The notes under the pieces: model-generated
Told to the model about the DNA's origin: nothing
The model's database searches: none
Seen by the model: only the letters and a program-made list of their open reading frames with translations
Shown: positions 16,807 to 26,240 of the stretch, one piece after another
Position numbering within the stretch: position 1 is the first letter of the stretch
Layout of the letters: each line of letters starts with the position of its first letter
Source: Candidatus Thiosymbion sp.
GTDB taxonomy: Bacteria; Pseudomonadota; Gammaproteobacteria; Chromatiales; Chromatiaceae
Assembly: GCA_018435665.1 (NCBI GenBank)
Contig: JAHDND010000162.1
Location: 1-54,674, forward strand
DNA: 54,674 bases
Direction: 5' to 3'
Program-made: the position numbers and the translations under genes

Positions 16807-19263
16807 TTATCCCAGGGGGCAAACCTCCAGGCGTATCTGCCCCTCTTCCAGCCGCGCCCGTACCCGGCTTTGGAGTGGACACTGACCGGTAACCATCATC
16901 ATGGCCAGGGGGTTCTCCAGTTGACGTTCCACCTCTCGCCGCAGGGGTCTGGCCCCATAGACGGGGTCGAAGCCGTCCTCGGCCAGCTTGTCCAGCACCG
17001 CCTCGTCCACCTCCACCTGGACATGGCGGGCGGCCAGGCGGTGGGTCAGCTCATCGACGAAGATGGCGGCGATGCGTCGCACCTCCGCCGGTTCCAGGTA
17101 ATGGAAGACGATGACGTCGTCCAGGCGGTTCAAGAACTCGGGCTTGAAGAAGCGCTTCACCTCATGCAGCACCAGGTCGCGCGCCTCCTGGTAGCTGGGG
17201 GTGGCGGACTGGATGAAGCCGATGGGGCGCTTGTCCGGTGACAAGGCCTCGGTGCCCAGGTTGGAGGTGCCGATGAGGATGGTGTTGCGGAAGGATACCT
17301 GCCGCCCCTGGCCGTCGGTGAGGCGCCCGTCCTCCAGGATCTGCAACAGCATGTTGAAGACGTCGGGGTGGGCCTTCTCCACCTCGTCGAGCAGGACCAC
17401 GGTGTAGGGGTTGCGCCGCACGCGCTCGGTGAGCTGGCCGCCCTCGCCATAGCCGATGTAGCCGGGCGGGGCGCCGATCATCTTGGAGACCTCGTGACGC
17501 TCCATGTACTCGGACATGTCCAGGCGCACCACCCGCGACTCGTCGTCGAGCAGGAAGGCGGCCAAGGCCCGGGCCAGTTCGGTCTTGCCGACACCCGTGG
17601 GGCCGAGGAAGAGGAAGGAGCCGATGGGTCGCCGGGCCGAGCCGATGCCTGCGCGGTTACGGCGGATGGCGTCGGCCACGGCGCGCACGGCGTCGTCCTG
17701 GCCGACGATGCGCCGGTGCAGTTCCTCCTCCATGCGCGCCAGCTTGTCGGCCTCCGCCTCCACCATGCGCGAGACCGGGATGCCGGTCCAGCGCGACACC
17801 ACCTGGGCGATGTCCTCGGCGCGCACGTCCTGGTCCTCCCCGGCCCGCTCCCGTTCCCATGCCTGGCGATCGGCGGCTAGTTTCTCCTCCAGGGCCAGGA
17901 TGTCCATCTGCTGGCGGGCGGCGCCCTCGAAGTCCTGGGCGTTGAAGGCGGCGGTCTTGTCGCGCAAGAGCCGCTGGCGCGCCTGTTCCTGCTCGCGGAT
18001 GGGGGCGGGCACCGAGATGAGGCGCAGGTGTTTGTGCGCCCCGGCCTCGTCCAGCAGGTCGATGGCCTTGTCCGGCAGGCGGCGGTCGCTGATGTAGCGC
18101 TCGGCGAGCTGGGCGGCGGCCTCCAGGGCGTCCGGGGCATAGTGGATCTGGTGGTGCTCTTCATAGCGGGTTGCCAGGCCCTGGAGGATTTGCAGGGTCT
18201 CGGCGGCGCTGGGCTCGCGCACCAGGATGGGGTGGAAGCGCCGCTCCAGGGCCTTGTCGGACTCGACGAAGCGGTGGTACTCGTCCAGGGTGTCGGCGCC
18301 GATGACCTGGAGGCTGCCCTGGGCCAGGGCGGTCTTGAGCAGGCTGGGGGCGTCCAGGCTGCCGGAGCCGGCGCCACCGCCGACGCCGACCACGGTATGC
18401 AGCTCGTCGATGAAGAGGATGACGCTGCCCCTGGCGGCGATGACGGCGTCGCGCACCGACTTGAGGCGCTCCTCGAACTCGCCGCGCATCTTGGCCCCGG
18501 CGATGAGATCGCCCATGTCCAGGGCCAGCAGGCGCTTGTTGAGCAGGGTGTCCGGCACCTCGGCGTTGGCGATGCGCTGGGCCAGGCCCTCGACGATCAC
18601 CGTCTTGCCCACCCCAGCCTCGCCGATCAGTGCTGGGTTGTTCTTCTTGCGCCGCGACAGGGTCTGGATGACCTGGGCGATCTCTTCCTCGCGGCCGATG
18701 ACCGGGTCCAGGGCATGCTGGCGCGCCAGTTCGGTGAGGTCGCGGGTGTAGCGCTCCAGGGGGTCCGGCTCCGACTCGGCCTCCTCGGAATTCATGTTGC
18801 GCCCATGGCGGATCTCCTTGAGGGCCGCGCGCGCCTGGTCGCGGTTGAGGCCCGCCTCCCGCAGGCGCTCGGCGGCCCCGCCGCAGAGGGGGTCGAAGAG
18901 GGCGAGGAAGAGGGTGCCGGTGGCGATAAAGCTATCCCCGAGCTGGCGTGCCTCCTCCTGGGCGAGGCGGAACATCTCGTTGATGTCCTGGCTGACCAGG
19001 ATCTGATTACCCTGGCGTGGCACCGCCTGCTGGTAGTGGGACAGGACGGCGCCGCGCAAGCGGCTGATCGTCTCCGCCGCGTTGGGCACCAAGCGCTCCA
19101 GCACCTTTAGCGGCTCCGCGTCCGGCTGGGCGAGGAGGGCGAGGAGGATGAAGTCGGTGGTCAGCAGGTTCTGGCGCAGGCCCACCAGTTCCGTTACCGC
19201 CAGTTCCAGGGTGCGGGCGACCTTTTTGGTGCTGAATTGGGCGTAGTTCTCGAAGACGGCCAT
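16807..19263 (-). CDS. clpC: ClpC-type AAA+ unfoldase
   Basis: This is an 818-aa Hsp100 protein with two ATPase domains. The N-terminal Clp_N region spans 1-150. D1 has Walker A GEAGVGKT (214-221), Walker B ILFIDE and pore loop KMRG (258-261). The short middle region carries a UVR-like motif (about 435-463) as in ClpC, not the long ClpB coiled coil. D2 has GPTGVGKT (554-561), pore loop GYIG (601-604) and VVLLDE. An IGF tripeptide at 681-683 sits where ClpC and ClpA have the loop that docks on ClpP, so it probably feeds ClpP and is not a stand-alone disaggregase. ClpC is typical of Gram-positive bacteria and cyanobacteria and less usual in gammaproteobacteria, which rely on ClpA/ClpB. It converges on mtnA with a 27-base gap. 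Confidence 0.88.
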   Translation of the reverse strand: MAVFENYAQFSTKKVARTLELAVTELVGLRQNLLTTDFILLALLAQPDAEPLKVLERLVPNAAETISRLRGAVLSHYQQAVPRQGNQILVSQDINEMFRLAQEEARQLGDSFIATGTLFLALFDPLCGGAAERLREAGLNRDQARAALKEIRHGRNMNSEEAESEPDPLERYTRDLTELARQHALDPVIGREEEIAQVIQTLSRRKKNNPALIGEAGVGKTVIVEGLAQRIANAEVPDTLLNKRLLALDMGDLIAGAKMRGEFEERLKSVRDAVIAARGSVILFIDELHTVVGVGGGAGSGSLDAPSLLKTALAQGSLQVIGADTLDEYHRFVESDKALERRFHPILVREPSAAETLQILQGLATRYEEHHQIHYAPDALEAAAQLAERYISDRRLPDKAIDLLDEAGAHKHLRLISVPAPIREQEQARQRLLRDKTAAFNAQDFEGAARQQMDILALEEKLAADRQAWERERAGEDQDVRAEDIAQVVSRWTGIPVSRMVEAEADKLARMEEELHRRIVGQDDAVRAVADAIRRNRAGIGSARRPIGSFLFLGPTGVGKTELARALAAFLLDDESRVVRLDMSEYMERHEVSKMIGAPPGYIGYGEGGQLTERVRRNPYTVVLLDEVEKAHPDVFNMLLQILEDGRLTDGQGRQVSFRNTILIGTSNLGTEALSPDKRPIGFIQSATPSYQEARDLVLHEVKRFFKPEFLNRLDDVIVFHYLEPAEVRRIAAIFVDELTHRLAARHVQVEVDEAVLDKLAEDGFDPVYGARPLRREVERQLENPLAMMMVTGQCPLQSRVRARLEEGQIRLEVCPLG

Positions 19264-19422
19264 GGTGTCTCCCGGTCAACCCGCGGGGGTGGTGAGCGTG
19301 CCGGCCCAGGAAATGCCTAGAGGTATTCTGGCTTCGGCGGGAAACAGGCGGGGTAAGGGACTGACATTCCCGTTAGTCCGAAGCGCAAACGTGGAGAGTT
19401 TTCAGGCGGGAGATTGCCAGCC

Positions 19423-19785
19423 TCAACGGTGCTTTTTACCAACGCTCTCCATGTGACTGACCCAGGCGCTGAACCAGCGCGCGGGGGAGCCGTTGTAGTT
19501 GCGGCGTCCGGCAAAGGTGCCAAAACACTTCTCGTCATCCCCGGCAAAGCGCGAGGAACCCAGGGCCAGCAGCCCGAGGATGAGAAAACTGACCACAACG
19601 ATGGCCCCAATCAGCAGGCCGCCGTGTAGCAGCCAATCGTGGGCCAGCCAGGTGGAGAGGTTACGGTAATAGGCGACCAGGGCCCAGATGGTGCCAAAGA
19701 GCAACAGGACCGCCAAGAGGGAGAAGAAGTCGGCGATACGCTCGTGGTTGCGGGAAAAACCCTTGATCTCTTTGCAGATACTCAT
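19423..19785 (-). CDS. Small two-helix membrane protein, unknown
   Basis: This 120-aa protein starts MSICKEIKGFSRN and has two predicted membrane helices (about 17-40 FFSLLAVLLLFGTIWALVAY and about 53-76 GGLLIGAIVVVSFLILGLL), then a polar tail ending MESVGKKHR. The ATG at 19785 has a strong ribosome site (GAGGAG); the open frame extends to 19845 but the extension is Lys/Glu rich and looks non-coding. No family was recognised. It lies 159 bases upstream of the ClpC-type gene on the same strand and may share its transcript. Confidence 0.6.
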   Translation of the reverse strand: MSICKEIKGFSRNHERIADFFSLLAVLLLFGTIWALVAYYRNLSTWLAHDWLLHGGLLIGAIVVVSFLILGLLALGSSRFAGDDEKCFGTFAGRRNYNGSPARWFSAWVSHMESVGKKHR

Positions 19786-19940
19786 GGTGAGAAGCTCCTC
19801 GTAAAACTTTTTTTCGTGACAGGACTTCGCGGGAAGCCGGCGCAAGGATAAGGGTTTGCGGGCGCTGGGGAAAGTGACTCTGAAAGCGACTGGGACGCCA
19901 GCGCGTCAGACGGCCAAGGGTCCCGGTCCTGCCCGGCCGC

Positions 19941-21227
19941 TCAGAAATCATAGAGACTGAGGATGATGGCCCCGCGGGTGATCTCCCCCAGGAGACGGCC
20001 CGCGTCGATCACCGGCAGGAAGCCCAGTTCCGAGCCGGCCATGAGGTGCAGGGACTCGCGCAGGGTCTGATCCGGACGGACGCTGGTCATCTGGCGGCGC
20101 ATCAGGGAGGTCACCGGCTGTTCCCACTGCCGCTCGTGGCGGATCTTGTCCACCTGGCTCAGGGCGAAGGTGCCCAGGGCGATCTGATCATCGCCGATCA
20201 CCAGCAGGGCCTGACGGCCACTCTGCCGGACCCGCTCGGCGGCCAGGCGGACCGGGTCCTGGGGCGACAGGCTGGCCCTGACCGGCTCCATCAGGTCCGC
20301 GACCCGGGCCTCCCGCACCTCGACCTGGTCCATGAGGGCCTCAAGTCGCGCGCGCACCTCCGCCACCGGGGCCGAGACCATGGCCGAGGCGGCCCCCGGG
20401 TGGCCGCCGCCACCCAGATGGCGCAGCAGGGCCCCGACATCGAACTCCCGGGCACTGGCGCGACCGATCACCGCCGTGCGGGTGCCGCTCAGGGGGAAGA
20501 TGCCCAAGGCCACGTCCAGGCCCTTGATCTCCATGAAACGGCTGACCACGCTGGGGAGATTGGTCATGCTCTTGTCCGCGTCCTGGACGCACAACCCCAG
20601 GCGCAGGCCGCCGAGCTGGCGGGTCTCGACCTCTTCCAGCATGCGGCCAAAGAGGTCCAGGTGACGGGCGTCCAGGGCGCTGGCCAGATAGCCCGCCACC
20701 ACGTTGAGGTCGGCGCCATTCTCCAGCAGAAAGGCCGCCATCCGGGCGTCGCGGGGCGTGGTGGATGGGTAGGAGAGGGAGCCGGTGTCGTGATGGATGC
20801 CGAGCAGGAAGAGGGTGGCGTGGATGGGCGACAGGGGCAGGTCCCGGGCCTGGATCACCTCCAGCAACTGGGTGACCACCGCCCCCGTGGGCTCCAGGTG
20901 CAGCTCGTCGGCGACGATGGTGCCGGGGGCCAGGTGATGGTCCCAGACGGTCACACGCAGGTCGGCCCGCCCGGCCAGGTCGCGCATGTCATCCAGGCGC
21001 TCCCAACTGGAGACGTCGGTGACGATCAGCCGCTTCAGGCCGGACAGGTCCACCTCCTTGCGGGCGCGCAGGCGCAGCAGGTCCCAGTGGATGGCGATGA
21101 AGTCCCGGACCGCCGGCTGGACCTGGCCGGGCAGGACGCGCTGGGCCTCGGGGTAGAGCAGGCCCGCGGCAACCAGGGAGGCGAGGGCATCGAAATCGGC
21201 GTTGACGTGGGTGGTGGCGGCGATCAT
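19941..21227 (-). CDS. DHH phosphoesterase with two CBS domains
   Basis: The 428-aa protein has an N-terminal DHH phosphoesterase domain ([11 protein letters not shown] at 7-17, DVSS near 71, WDHH at 95-98, HHDTGSLSY further on), a DHHA1 part with [11 protein letters not shown] near 275, then two CBS domains (about 310-365 and 375-428) that usually bind adenine nucleotides. This order is the front half of the bacterial A-adding tRNA nucleotidyltransferases of the DHH-CBS-polymerase type, but the C-terminal nucleotidyltransferase is missing: the frame ends at LSLYDF. It may hydrolyse oligonucleotides or cyclic dinucleotides under adenylate control. The start overlaps the YaiI-family stop (ATGA), so the two are coupled. 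Confidence 0.8.
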   Translation of the reverse strand: MIAATTHVNADFDALASLVAAGLLYPEAQRVLPGQVQPAVRDFIAIHWDLLRLRARKEVDLSGLKRLIVTDVSSWERLDDMRDLAGRADLRVTVWDHHLAPGTIVADELHLEPTGAVVTQLLEVIQARDLPLSPIHATLFLLGIHHDTGSLSYPSTTPRDARMAAFLLENGADLNVVAGYLASALDARHLDLFGRMLEEVETRQLGGLRLGLCVQDADKSMTNLPSVVSRFMEIKGLDVALGIFPLSGTRTAVIGRASAREFDVGALLRHLGGGGHPGAASAMVSAPVAEVRARLEALMDQVEVREARVADLMEPVRASLSPQDPVRLAAERVRQSGRQALLVIGDDQIALGTFALSQVDKIRHERQWEQPVTSLMRRQMTSVRPDQTLRESLHLMAGSELGFLPVIDAGRLLGEITRGAIILSLYDF

Positions 21228-21688
21228 GGCTGAACCTCGGCGCCCCGGCGCTGGGTCAGGAGCCGGTCGAGGGCATTGGCGAAGGCCTGGCGTTCGGCTA
21301 GGCCCAGGGGTGGCGGTCCGCCCGTCGCCACCCCGGCGCCGCGCAGTTCCTCCATGAAATTGCGCACCGCGAGCCGTTCCCGGATGTTGTCGGGGGTGTA
21401 GCGCTCGCCGCGGGGGTTGATGGCGTCGCCGCCCTTGGCGATGACCTCGGCGGCCAGGGGGATGTCCGCGGTGATCACCAGGTCCCCGGGCTGCAGGTGG
21501 GCGGCGATGTGCTGGTCGGCGACGTCGAAGCCCGGGCGGACCCGCAGGCTTCGGATCAGGGGGGAGGGCGGCGTCTGCAGGGGCTGGTTCGCCACCAGGG
21601 TGAGGGGAATGCCGAGCCGTTGGGCGGCACGATAAAGGATGTCCTTGATGACCGCTGGACAGGCGTCGGCATCGACCCAGATGTGCAT
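21224..21688 (-). CDS. YaiI/YqxD (DUF188) family protein
   Basis: This 154-aa protein starts [22 protein letters not shown], the hallmark opening of the YaiI/YqxD family, a PIN-like fold with unknown function. The conserved [24 protein letters not shown] block lies in the middle. The ATG at 21688 is chosen over the longer frame to 21739. It overlaps the DHH-CBS gene by 4 bases, so the two form an operon; a shared role in RNA or nucleotide turnover is inferred only from that. Confidence 0.9.
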   Translation of the reverse strand: MHIWVDADACPAVIKDILYRAAQRLGIPLTLVANQPLQTPPSPLIRSLRVRPGFDVADQHIAAHLQPGDLVITADIPLAAEVIAKGGDAINPRGERYTPDNIRERLAVRNFMEELRGAGVATGGPPPLGLAERQAFANALDRLLTQRRGAEVQP

Positions 21689-21803
21689 GGCTGACTCCTC
21701 GATAACTGGTCCGGCATTATGGCATGCGCCGGCATGCAAACCCGGGGGCGGTTATTGAGCTGGGGATGCTTGGTAGGGTCTTGGATTTGCCTTCGATCGG
21801 GCG

Positions 21804-23246
21804 CTAGCCATCGCCCAGGGCGTGGGCGACATCCTCACCGGCCCGTCGTCCGGAGTGCAGCGTCCAGTGGATGGAGGGGGCGGCCCGGTACTCACCACAG
21901 ACCCAGAGCCCCTCGGCCAGGCGCTGAGGGACGCTAGCCGGGTCGGCAACCGGCGGGGGTTGCGCGGGCAGGGCCTGAGGAATCGGGTAGATGGCCAGGC
22001 GCTCCCAGGCGGCCACCGGCGGGCCGAACCAGTCACCCAGCTCCCGTCTTATCGTCGCCTCCAGGCGGTCGGGGTCCGCGTCGATACCGTGGCAGTTGAC
22101 CGTGATCAGGGCCTTGCCGGTTGGGGCATAGTGTTCGGAAAGATTGCTCGGACACTGGACGCTGTTGATCCGCCCCCGGCCTTCCCCGTTCAGGACCAGA
22201 TAAGGCCCGGCGAAGGGCGGGGCATCCGCGGCAAAGTAGCAACAGGTGGTGCCGCGCGCCGGGGGCGGACCGGCCTCCGTCAATGGAGTACCCGCCTGTG
22301 CCCGTGGAATAGTGGCTTCCGTCAGTGGAGTACCGGCTTTTGCCTGTTGTGGATTGGCGTCCGCCGGTCTAATACCGGCCTCTGTCTGATCGGCCTCAGC
22401 GGCTGGCGCCCATTGGTCTTGCTCCGAGGGCGGATGCTGGCGGTCTCCCGCATGAGGAGCATGCGCGGCCTGCCCGAGGAGGCGCGCCGCCGCCCAGGGG
22501 TCCGTGGCGATCACCAGCGCCCGCGCGCCAAGCCGTTCACCGCTGTCGAGTATCGCCTGGCCTTGTTCCAACCCGGTCACCCGGCAGCCAAGGCGGAGCC
22601 ATTCGCCCTTCATGCGGGCGGCCAGTTGGGCCGGGATCTCTCCCATGCCCCGCGCGGGTAGGGCGGTGTCGCCCAGGGCGAAGGCGCGGAACAGGAACTC
22701 GAAGGTGCGCGACGAGACGGCCAGTTCGGGGTCGAAGAAGACGCCGCTGAAGAAGGGCTTGAAGAAGCGATCCAGCATGCGCGCGGAGAACCCCAGATCC
22801 TGCAAGCGGGCCAGGGCGGTGGTCTCTGGACGGGCATAGAGGTCGGCGATGCTCCCCCGCAGGCAGCGCTGGCGCAGCCCGAGCAGCCGCAGCTTGTCGC
22901 CGAGGGTGCCGATGGGCGACAGGAGCATCTCCGGCAGGCGCCAGGGATGCCGCCAGACGTCGCTGACGCGGTGGAAGCGCCCCCCACAACGCACCAGGGC
23001 CCCGGGATAGAAGGGGCGCAGATCGAGGGGGCCATAGTCCAGCCAGCGCTGTGCCTCGGGGTACCAGGTCTGCAAGACCTGAAACCCCCGGTCGAGCAGG
23101 AAGCCCTGGTACTGGTCGGTGCGCACCCGGCCGCCGATGCCGTCGCTGGCCTCCAGGACCAGGGGGGTGAGGCCCAGCTCTTGCAGGGTCAGGGCACAGG
23201 CCAGGCCGGAAAGACCGGCGCCGATCACGATCACGTCTGCGTTCAT
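21804..23246 (-). CDS. FAD-dependent amine oxidase / phytoene desaturase-like oxidoreductase
   Basis: This 480-aa flavoprotein starts with a Rossmann motif VIVIGAGLSGLACAL (5-19) and ends its dinucleotide site with LEASDGIGGRVRT. The C-terminal block GLWVCGEYRAAPSIHWTLHSGRRAGEDVA is the FAD-contacting motif of the amine oxidase/desaturase family. The substrate is not evident. About 70 residues in the middle (near 22260-22470) are a hydrophilic insert containing three 14-residue repeats of the AGTPLTEA type. No carotenoid gene is adjacent, so a role in carotenoid synthesis is not supported beyond family resemblance. Confidence 0.82.
   Translation of the reverse strand: MNADVIVIGAGLSGLACALTLQELGLTPLVLEASDGIGGRVRTDQYQGFLLDRGFQVLQTWYPEAQRWLDYGPLDLRPFYPGALVRCGGRFHRVSDVWRHPWRLPEMLLSPIGTLGDKLRLLGLRQRCLRGSIADLYARPETTALARLQDLGFSARMLDRFFKPFFSGVFFDPELAVSSRTFEFLFRAFALGDTALPARGMGEIPAQLAARMKGEWLRLGCRVTGLEQGQAILDSGERLGARALVIATDPWAAARLLGQAAHAPHAGDRQHPPSEQDQWAPAAEADQTEAGIRPADANPQQAKAGTPLTEATIPRAQAGTPLTEAGPPPARGTTCCYFAADAPPFAGPYLVLNGEGRGRINSVQCPSNLSEHYAPTGKALITVNCHGIDADPDRLEATIRRELGDWFGPPVAAWERLAIYPIPQALPAQPPPVADPASVPQRLAEGLWVCGEYRAAPSIHWTLHSGRRAGEDVAHALGDG
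22273..22398 (-). repeat. Three in-frame 42-nt tandem repeats inside the FAD oxidoreductase gene
   Basis: Units 22273-22314 and 22315-22356 are clearly related and 22357-22398 is a more diverged copy. Each codes 14 residues and keeps frame. Confidence 0.8.
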
Positions 23247-23399
23247 GGGGAGATTCCTGGAAAATTCACGCTAAATGGATTCCGGACGTTGGCCGGCAAT
23301 CCGGCCGGATACTTGATCAACTGTCAATTATTCAAGGGGTTTGGTTGTCGATGACGCCGGCTTTCAGGAAGCTGACGGGCTTGCATCGCGGGAAAAAAA

Positions 23400-23485
23400 C
23401 ACTCCCAGCGAAAGAATCGCAAGCATAAGAATCACTCCCAGCGGAAGAATCGCGAGCAAAAAATCACTCCCAGCGGAAGAGCCGT
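23400..23485 (-). repeat. Tandem copies of the 3' end of the ABC permease gene
   Basis: Three imperfect copies of about 33 nt begin at 23400, 23433 and 23465, sharing CACTCCCAGCG(G/A)AAGA. The third is the real 3' end of the permease gene coding RLFRWE and stop; the other two follow it as non-coding duplicates. Confidence 0.8.
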
Positions 23486-24519
23486 GCGGCGATGGCGAGG
23501 AACACCAGGGCCAGGGCCGTCAGCCAGAGGACCTGGGGCAGGACATCCGCCGTCTGGGCGCCGTCGATCATGATGGCGCGGGCGGCGTCCACCAGGTGGG
23601 TCAGGGGCGAGAGTTGCGAGAAGAACCGGGCGGCGGCGCTGGTGCCCTCCATGGAAAACCAGACCCCGGAGAGCAGCAGCAGGGGCCAGGAGATGAGGTT
23701 GAGGATGCCGTCCGCCAGTTCCTCGGTGCGCAGCCGCGCCGAGACGATGAGCCCCAGGCTGATGAGGCAAAGGGCGCCGGCCAGGTAGATCAGCACCAGG
23801 GCGACATGGGAACCGCGCATGGGGAAGTCGAGGATCAAGGCCGCGCCGCCATAGACGATCAGGCTGGCGCTCATCACCACAACCAGGCGGGAGAGGATCT
23901 GGGCGGTCAGGAACTCGAAGGGCGACAGGGGCGTGGCCTTGAGCCGCCGCAGGACGCCATTTTTGCGGTAACGCACGATGACCCAGCCCACCCCCCAGAG
24001 GCTGGAGAACATGATGTTCATGGCCAGGATGCCGGGGAGGACCCAATCGGCGTAACGCAGGGCGGTGCCGCCGAGCTCGTGGCGTCGGGGTGGGGCGAGT
24101 GCCGGTGGCGGGGTGGCCCCCTCGGTAGCCGCCCATCCCCCTTCGACGCCCAGCAGCAGCCGTTCCGCCAGATAGCCCTGGGGGGACGCCCAGTTGACCC
24201 AATAGCCGATTGGCGCGGAGGCGGGGTCCAGCAGCAGGTCGAGCTGGTGCCGGTCCACCTTGGCGATGGCGGCCTCCAGGTCCGTCACGGGAATGAACTG
24301 GATGTGTTCCAGGGTCAGCAAGCCGGTCGCGGGGGTGGGCAGGGTGCCGTCCGCCGTCAGCACCCCGACCTTGAAGGGGGCCTGGGGATCGCCGCTAAAG
24401 ATGAAGGCGAAGGACAGGACCATGAGGATCGGCATGAAGATGTTCCACCCCAGGCCGGCACGGTCGCGGTAAAACTCCCGATTGCGGGCGACGAAGACGG
24501 CGAAGATGCGACGCCACAT
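23464..24519 (-). CDS. ABC-2 type exporter permease
   Basis: The 351-aa membrane protein has one N-terminal helix (LGWNIFMPILMVLSFAFIFSG), a hydrophilic loop of about 120 residues, then five helices in the ABC-2 pattern with SPFEFLTAQILSRL and a conserved LISWPLLLLSGVWF. It resembles drug, lipid or Nod-factor type exporters (ABC2_membrane_3). The ATPase gene lies upstream on the same strand. Copies of its last codons are duplicated just downstream. The substrate is unknown. Confidence 0.85.
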   Translation of the reverse strand: MWRRIFAVFVARNREFYRDRAGLGWNIFMPILMVLSFAFIFSGDPQAPFKVGVLTADGTLPTPATGLLTLEHIQFIPVTDLEAAIAKVDRHQLDLLLDPASAPIGYWVNWASPQGYLAERLLLGVEGGWAATEGATPPPALAPPRRHELGGTALRYADWVLPGILAMNIMFSSLWGVGWVIVRYRKNGVLRRLKATPLSPFEFLTAQILSRLVVVMSASLIVYGGAALILDFPMRGSHVALVLIYLAGALCLISLGLIVSARLRTEELADGILNLISWPLLLLSGVWFSMEGTSAAARFFSQLSPLTHLVDAARAIMIDGAQTADVLPQVLWLTALALVFLAIAARLFRWE

Positions 24520-24655
24520 GGCGGACTCCTGACGATCATGACAACGACTGGGCCTCGGAGGGGGTGAAAAATGTCTGCTCAGGAAGCGGGGATGCTGAAA
24601 CCGCCTTGAGACCCGGGCATTGGAGGTTGCGGAAAACCGAAATGTTCACCAGCTC

Positions 24656-25537
24656 TCAGGCGCGCAGATCATGGCCGGTGAGCTTGAGGAAGAGGTCTTC
24701 CAGGTTGGGGGTGGCGACGCGCAGCTCGCGCAGGTCGGCGCCCACCCGCGACAGTTCTCCGAGCAGGGCGGGGATGTCCGCGGCGAAGAGCTTGATCTCG
24801 CCGTCATGGCGCAGGGCCCCGTCCGGCAAGGGGGCTGCCGCGGGCCAGGCGGCCTCCGGCAGGCGGACGACGGTGGCCGGGAAGTGGGCGCGCACCAGCT
24901 GGGCCGGACTGCCCTGGGCGATGATCCGTCCGTGGTCGACGATGGCGATCTCGTCACAGAGGTGCTCGGCCTCCTCCATGTAGTGGGTGGTGAGGAGGAC
25001 GGTGGTGCCGCGGGCCCGCACCGTCTCGATCAGGCCCCAGAAGTTGCGCCGCGCCTGGGGGTCGAGGCCGGTGGTGGGTTCGTCGAGGAAGACCAGTTCC
25101 GGGTCGTTGACCAGGGCGATGGCCAGCAGCAGGCGCTGGCGCTGGCCCCCCGAGAGCTGGCGGGTGTCGCGGTTGAGGAGGTCGCCCAGGTTGCACAGCC
25201 GGATCAGCTCCTCCCGCGCGGCGGTCCGCGGGTAGAGGGCGGCGAACATGGCCAGGGACTCGGCCACGGTCTGAAAATCCTGGAGGGCGGTGGCCTGGAA
25301 CTGGATGCCGATGACCTCCCGGTAGGCCCGGTCCAGGGGGCGGTCACGGTACAGGACCTCCCCGGCCGTGGGGGTCTGGATGCCCTCCAGCATCTCCAGG
25401 GTGGTGGTCTTGCCGGCGCCGTTGGGGCCAAGGAGGCCGAAACACCGGCCGGGGGCCACGGCGAAGCTGATCCCGTCCACGGCTCGGACGCCAGGGTAGG
25501 TCTTGACCAGATTCCGGGCGACGATGAGGCGGTCCAT
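24656..25537 (-). CDS. ABC exporter ATP-binding protein
   Basis: The 293-aa ATPase starts MDRLIVARNLVKTYPGVRAVDGISF, with Walker A GPNGAGKTTT, signature LSGGQRQRLLLAIAL, Walker B LVFLDEPTTGLD and LTTHYMEEAE. This is the DrrA/CcmA-like class that works with ABC-2 permeases, and the permease gene follows after 136 bases. ATG 25537 is preferred over the TTG at 25546. Together they form a two-gene exporter for an unknown substrate. Confidence 0.92.
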   Translation of the reverse strand: MDRLIVARNLVKTYPGVRAVDGISFAVAPGRCFGLLGPNGAGKTTTLEMLEGIQTPTAGEVLYRDRPLDRAYREVIGIQFQATALQDFQTVAESLAMFAALYPRTAAREELIRLCNLGDLLNRDTRQLSGGQRQRLLLAIALVNDPELVFLDEPTTGLDPQARRNFWGLIETVRARGTTVLLTTHYMEEAEHLCDEIAIVDHGRIIAQGSPAQLVRAHFPATVVRLPEAAWPAAAPLPDGALRHDGEIKLFAADIPALLGELSRVGADLRELRVATPNLEDLFLKLTGHDLRA

Positions 25538-25661
25538 GGTGAGCAATGTCCTGGGGTGGCGGGTGAGGAGTCAGGGCAGCGAGGCGCGGCTTCGGGTAGC
25601 ATTGTCCCAACCCTGGGCACGGTCCGCCAGCGGTCACTCATCTTTAGCGGAGAAAGCACCC

Positions 25662-26240
25662 ATGACCCTCCTCATTATCGGCCTGGTGATTTTTCTGGGC
25701 GTCCATTCCCTCGGCTTCCTCGCCCCCGGCTGGCGTCAGGGCCTGATCGACCGTTTTGGCAACCAGGGCTGGCAGGGTCTCGCGGGTCTGGTCGCCCTGG
25801 TCGGTCTGGTCCTCATTGTCTGGGGCTATGGTCAGGCGCGGGTCGCGCCCGTTCCCGTCTTCGCGCCCCCGGTCTGGACCCGCCACCTGGGCCTGCTGGT
25901 GATGCTCCCGGCCTTCCCGCTCTTCTTCGCCGCTTACCTGCCCGGGCGCATCAAGGACGCGGTGAGCCACCCCATGCTGACCGCGGTCATCCTCTGGGCC
26001 CTGGCACACCTCCTCGCCAACGGCAATCTGGCGGATCTGGTGCTCTTCGGCGCCTTTCTGGTCTGGGCCCTGGCGGATCGGATCTCCCTCTTCTACCGTG
26101 TCGCCCCCCCGGTCCAGGGGGCGCCCCCCGGCAATGCCAACGACCTGATCGCCATCATCCTGGGCCTGGCCTTCTACCTGGGCTTCCTCTTCTGGGCCCA
26201 TGCCTGGCTGTTTGGCGTCTCCCCCCTGGGCACGGCCTGA
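25662..26240 (+). CDS. NnrU family membrane protein
   Basis: This 192-aa protein has about six membrane helices and the NnrU pattern: FLGVHSLGFLAPGWRQGLIDRFG at the start, RHLGLLVMLPAFPLF, GRIKDAVSHPML and HLLANGNLADLVLFGAFLVWALAD. NnrU is linked to nitric-oxide or denitrification metabolism in some bacteria and is also found more widely; no denitrification gene is nearby, so that link is not supported here. The ATG at 25662 has a ribosome site (GCGGAGAAAG). It is divergent from the ABC exporter. Confidence 0.88.
   Translation: MTLLIIGLVIFLGVHSLGFLAPGWRQGLIDRFGNQGWQGLAGLVALVGLVLIVWGYGQARVAPVPVFAPPVWTRHLGLLVMLPAFPLFFAAYLPGRIKDAVSHPMLTAVILWALAHLLANGNLADLVLFGAFLVWALADRISLFYRVAPPVQGAPPGNANDLIAIILGLAFYLGFLFWAHAWLFGVSPLGTA

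Noticed and set aside
19264..19422. Heat-shock (sigma-32) promoter before the ClpC-type gene
   Set aside because: A CCTGAAA box is present on the minus strand, but no CCCCAT-type partner lies at the required distance.
24630..24650. Fourth copy of the CCGAAAA element near the ABC ATPase end
   Set aside because: It shares only GGAAAACCGAAATG with no left arm, middle or -10 box.
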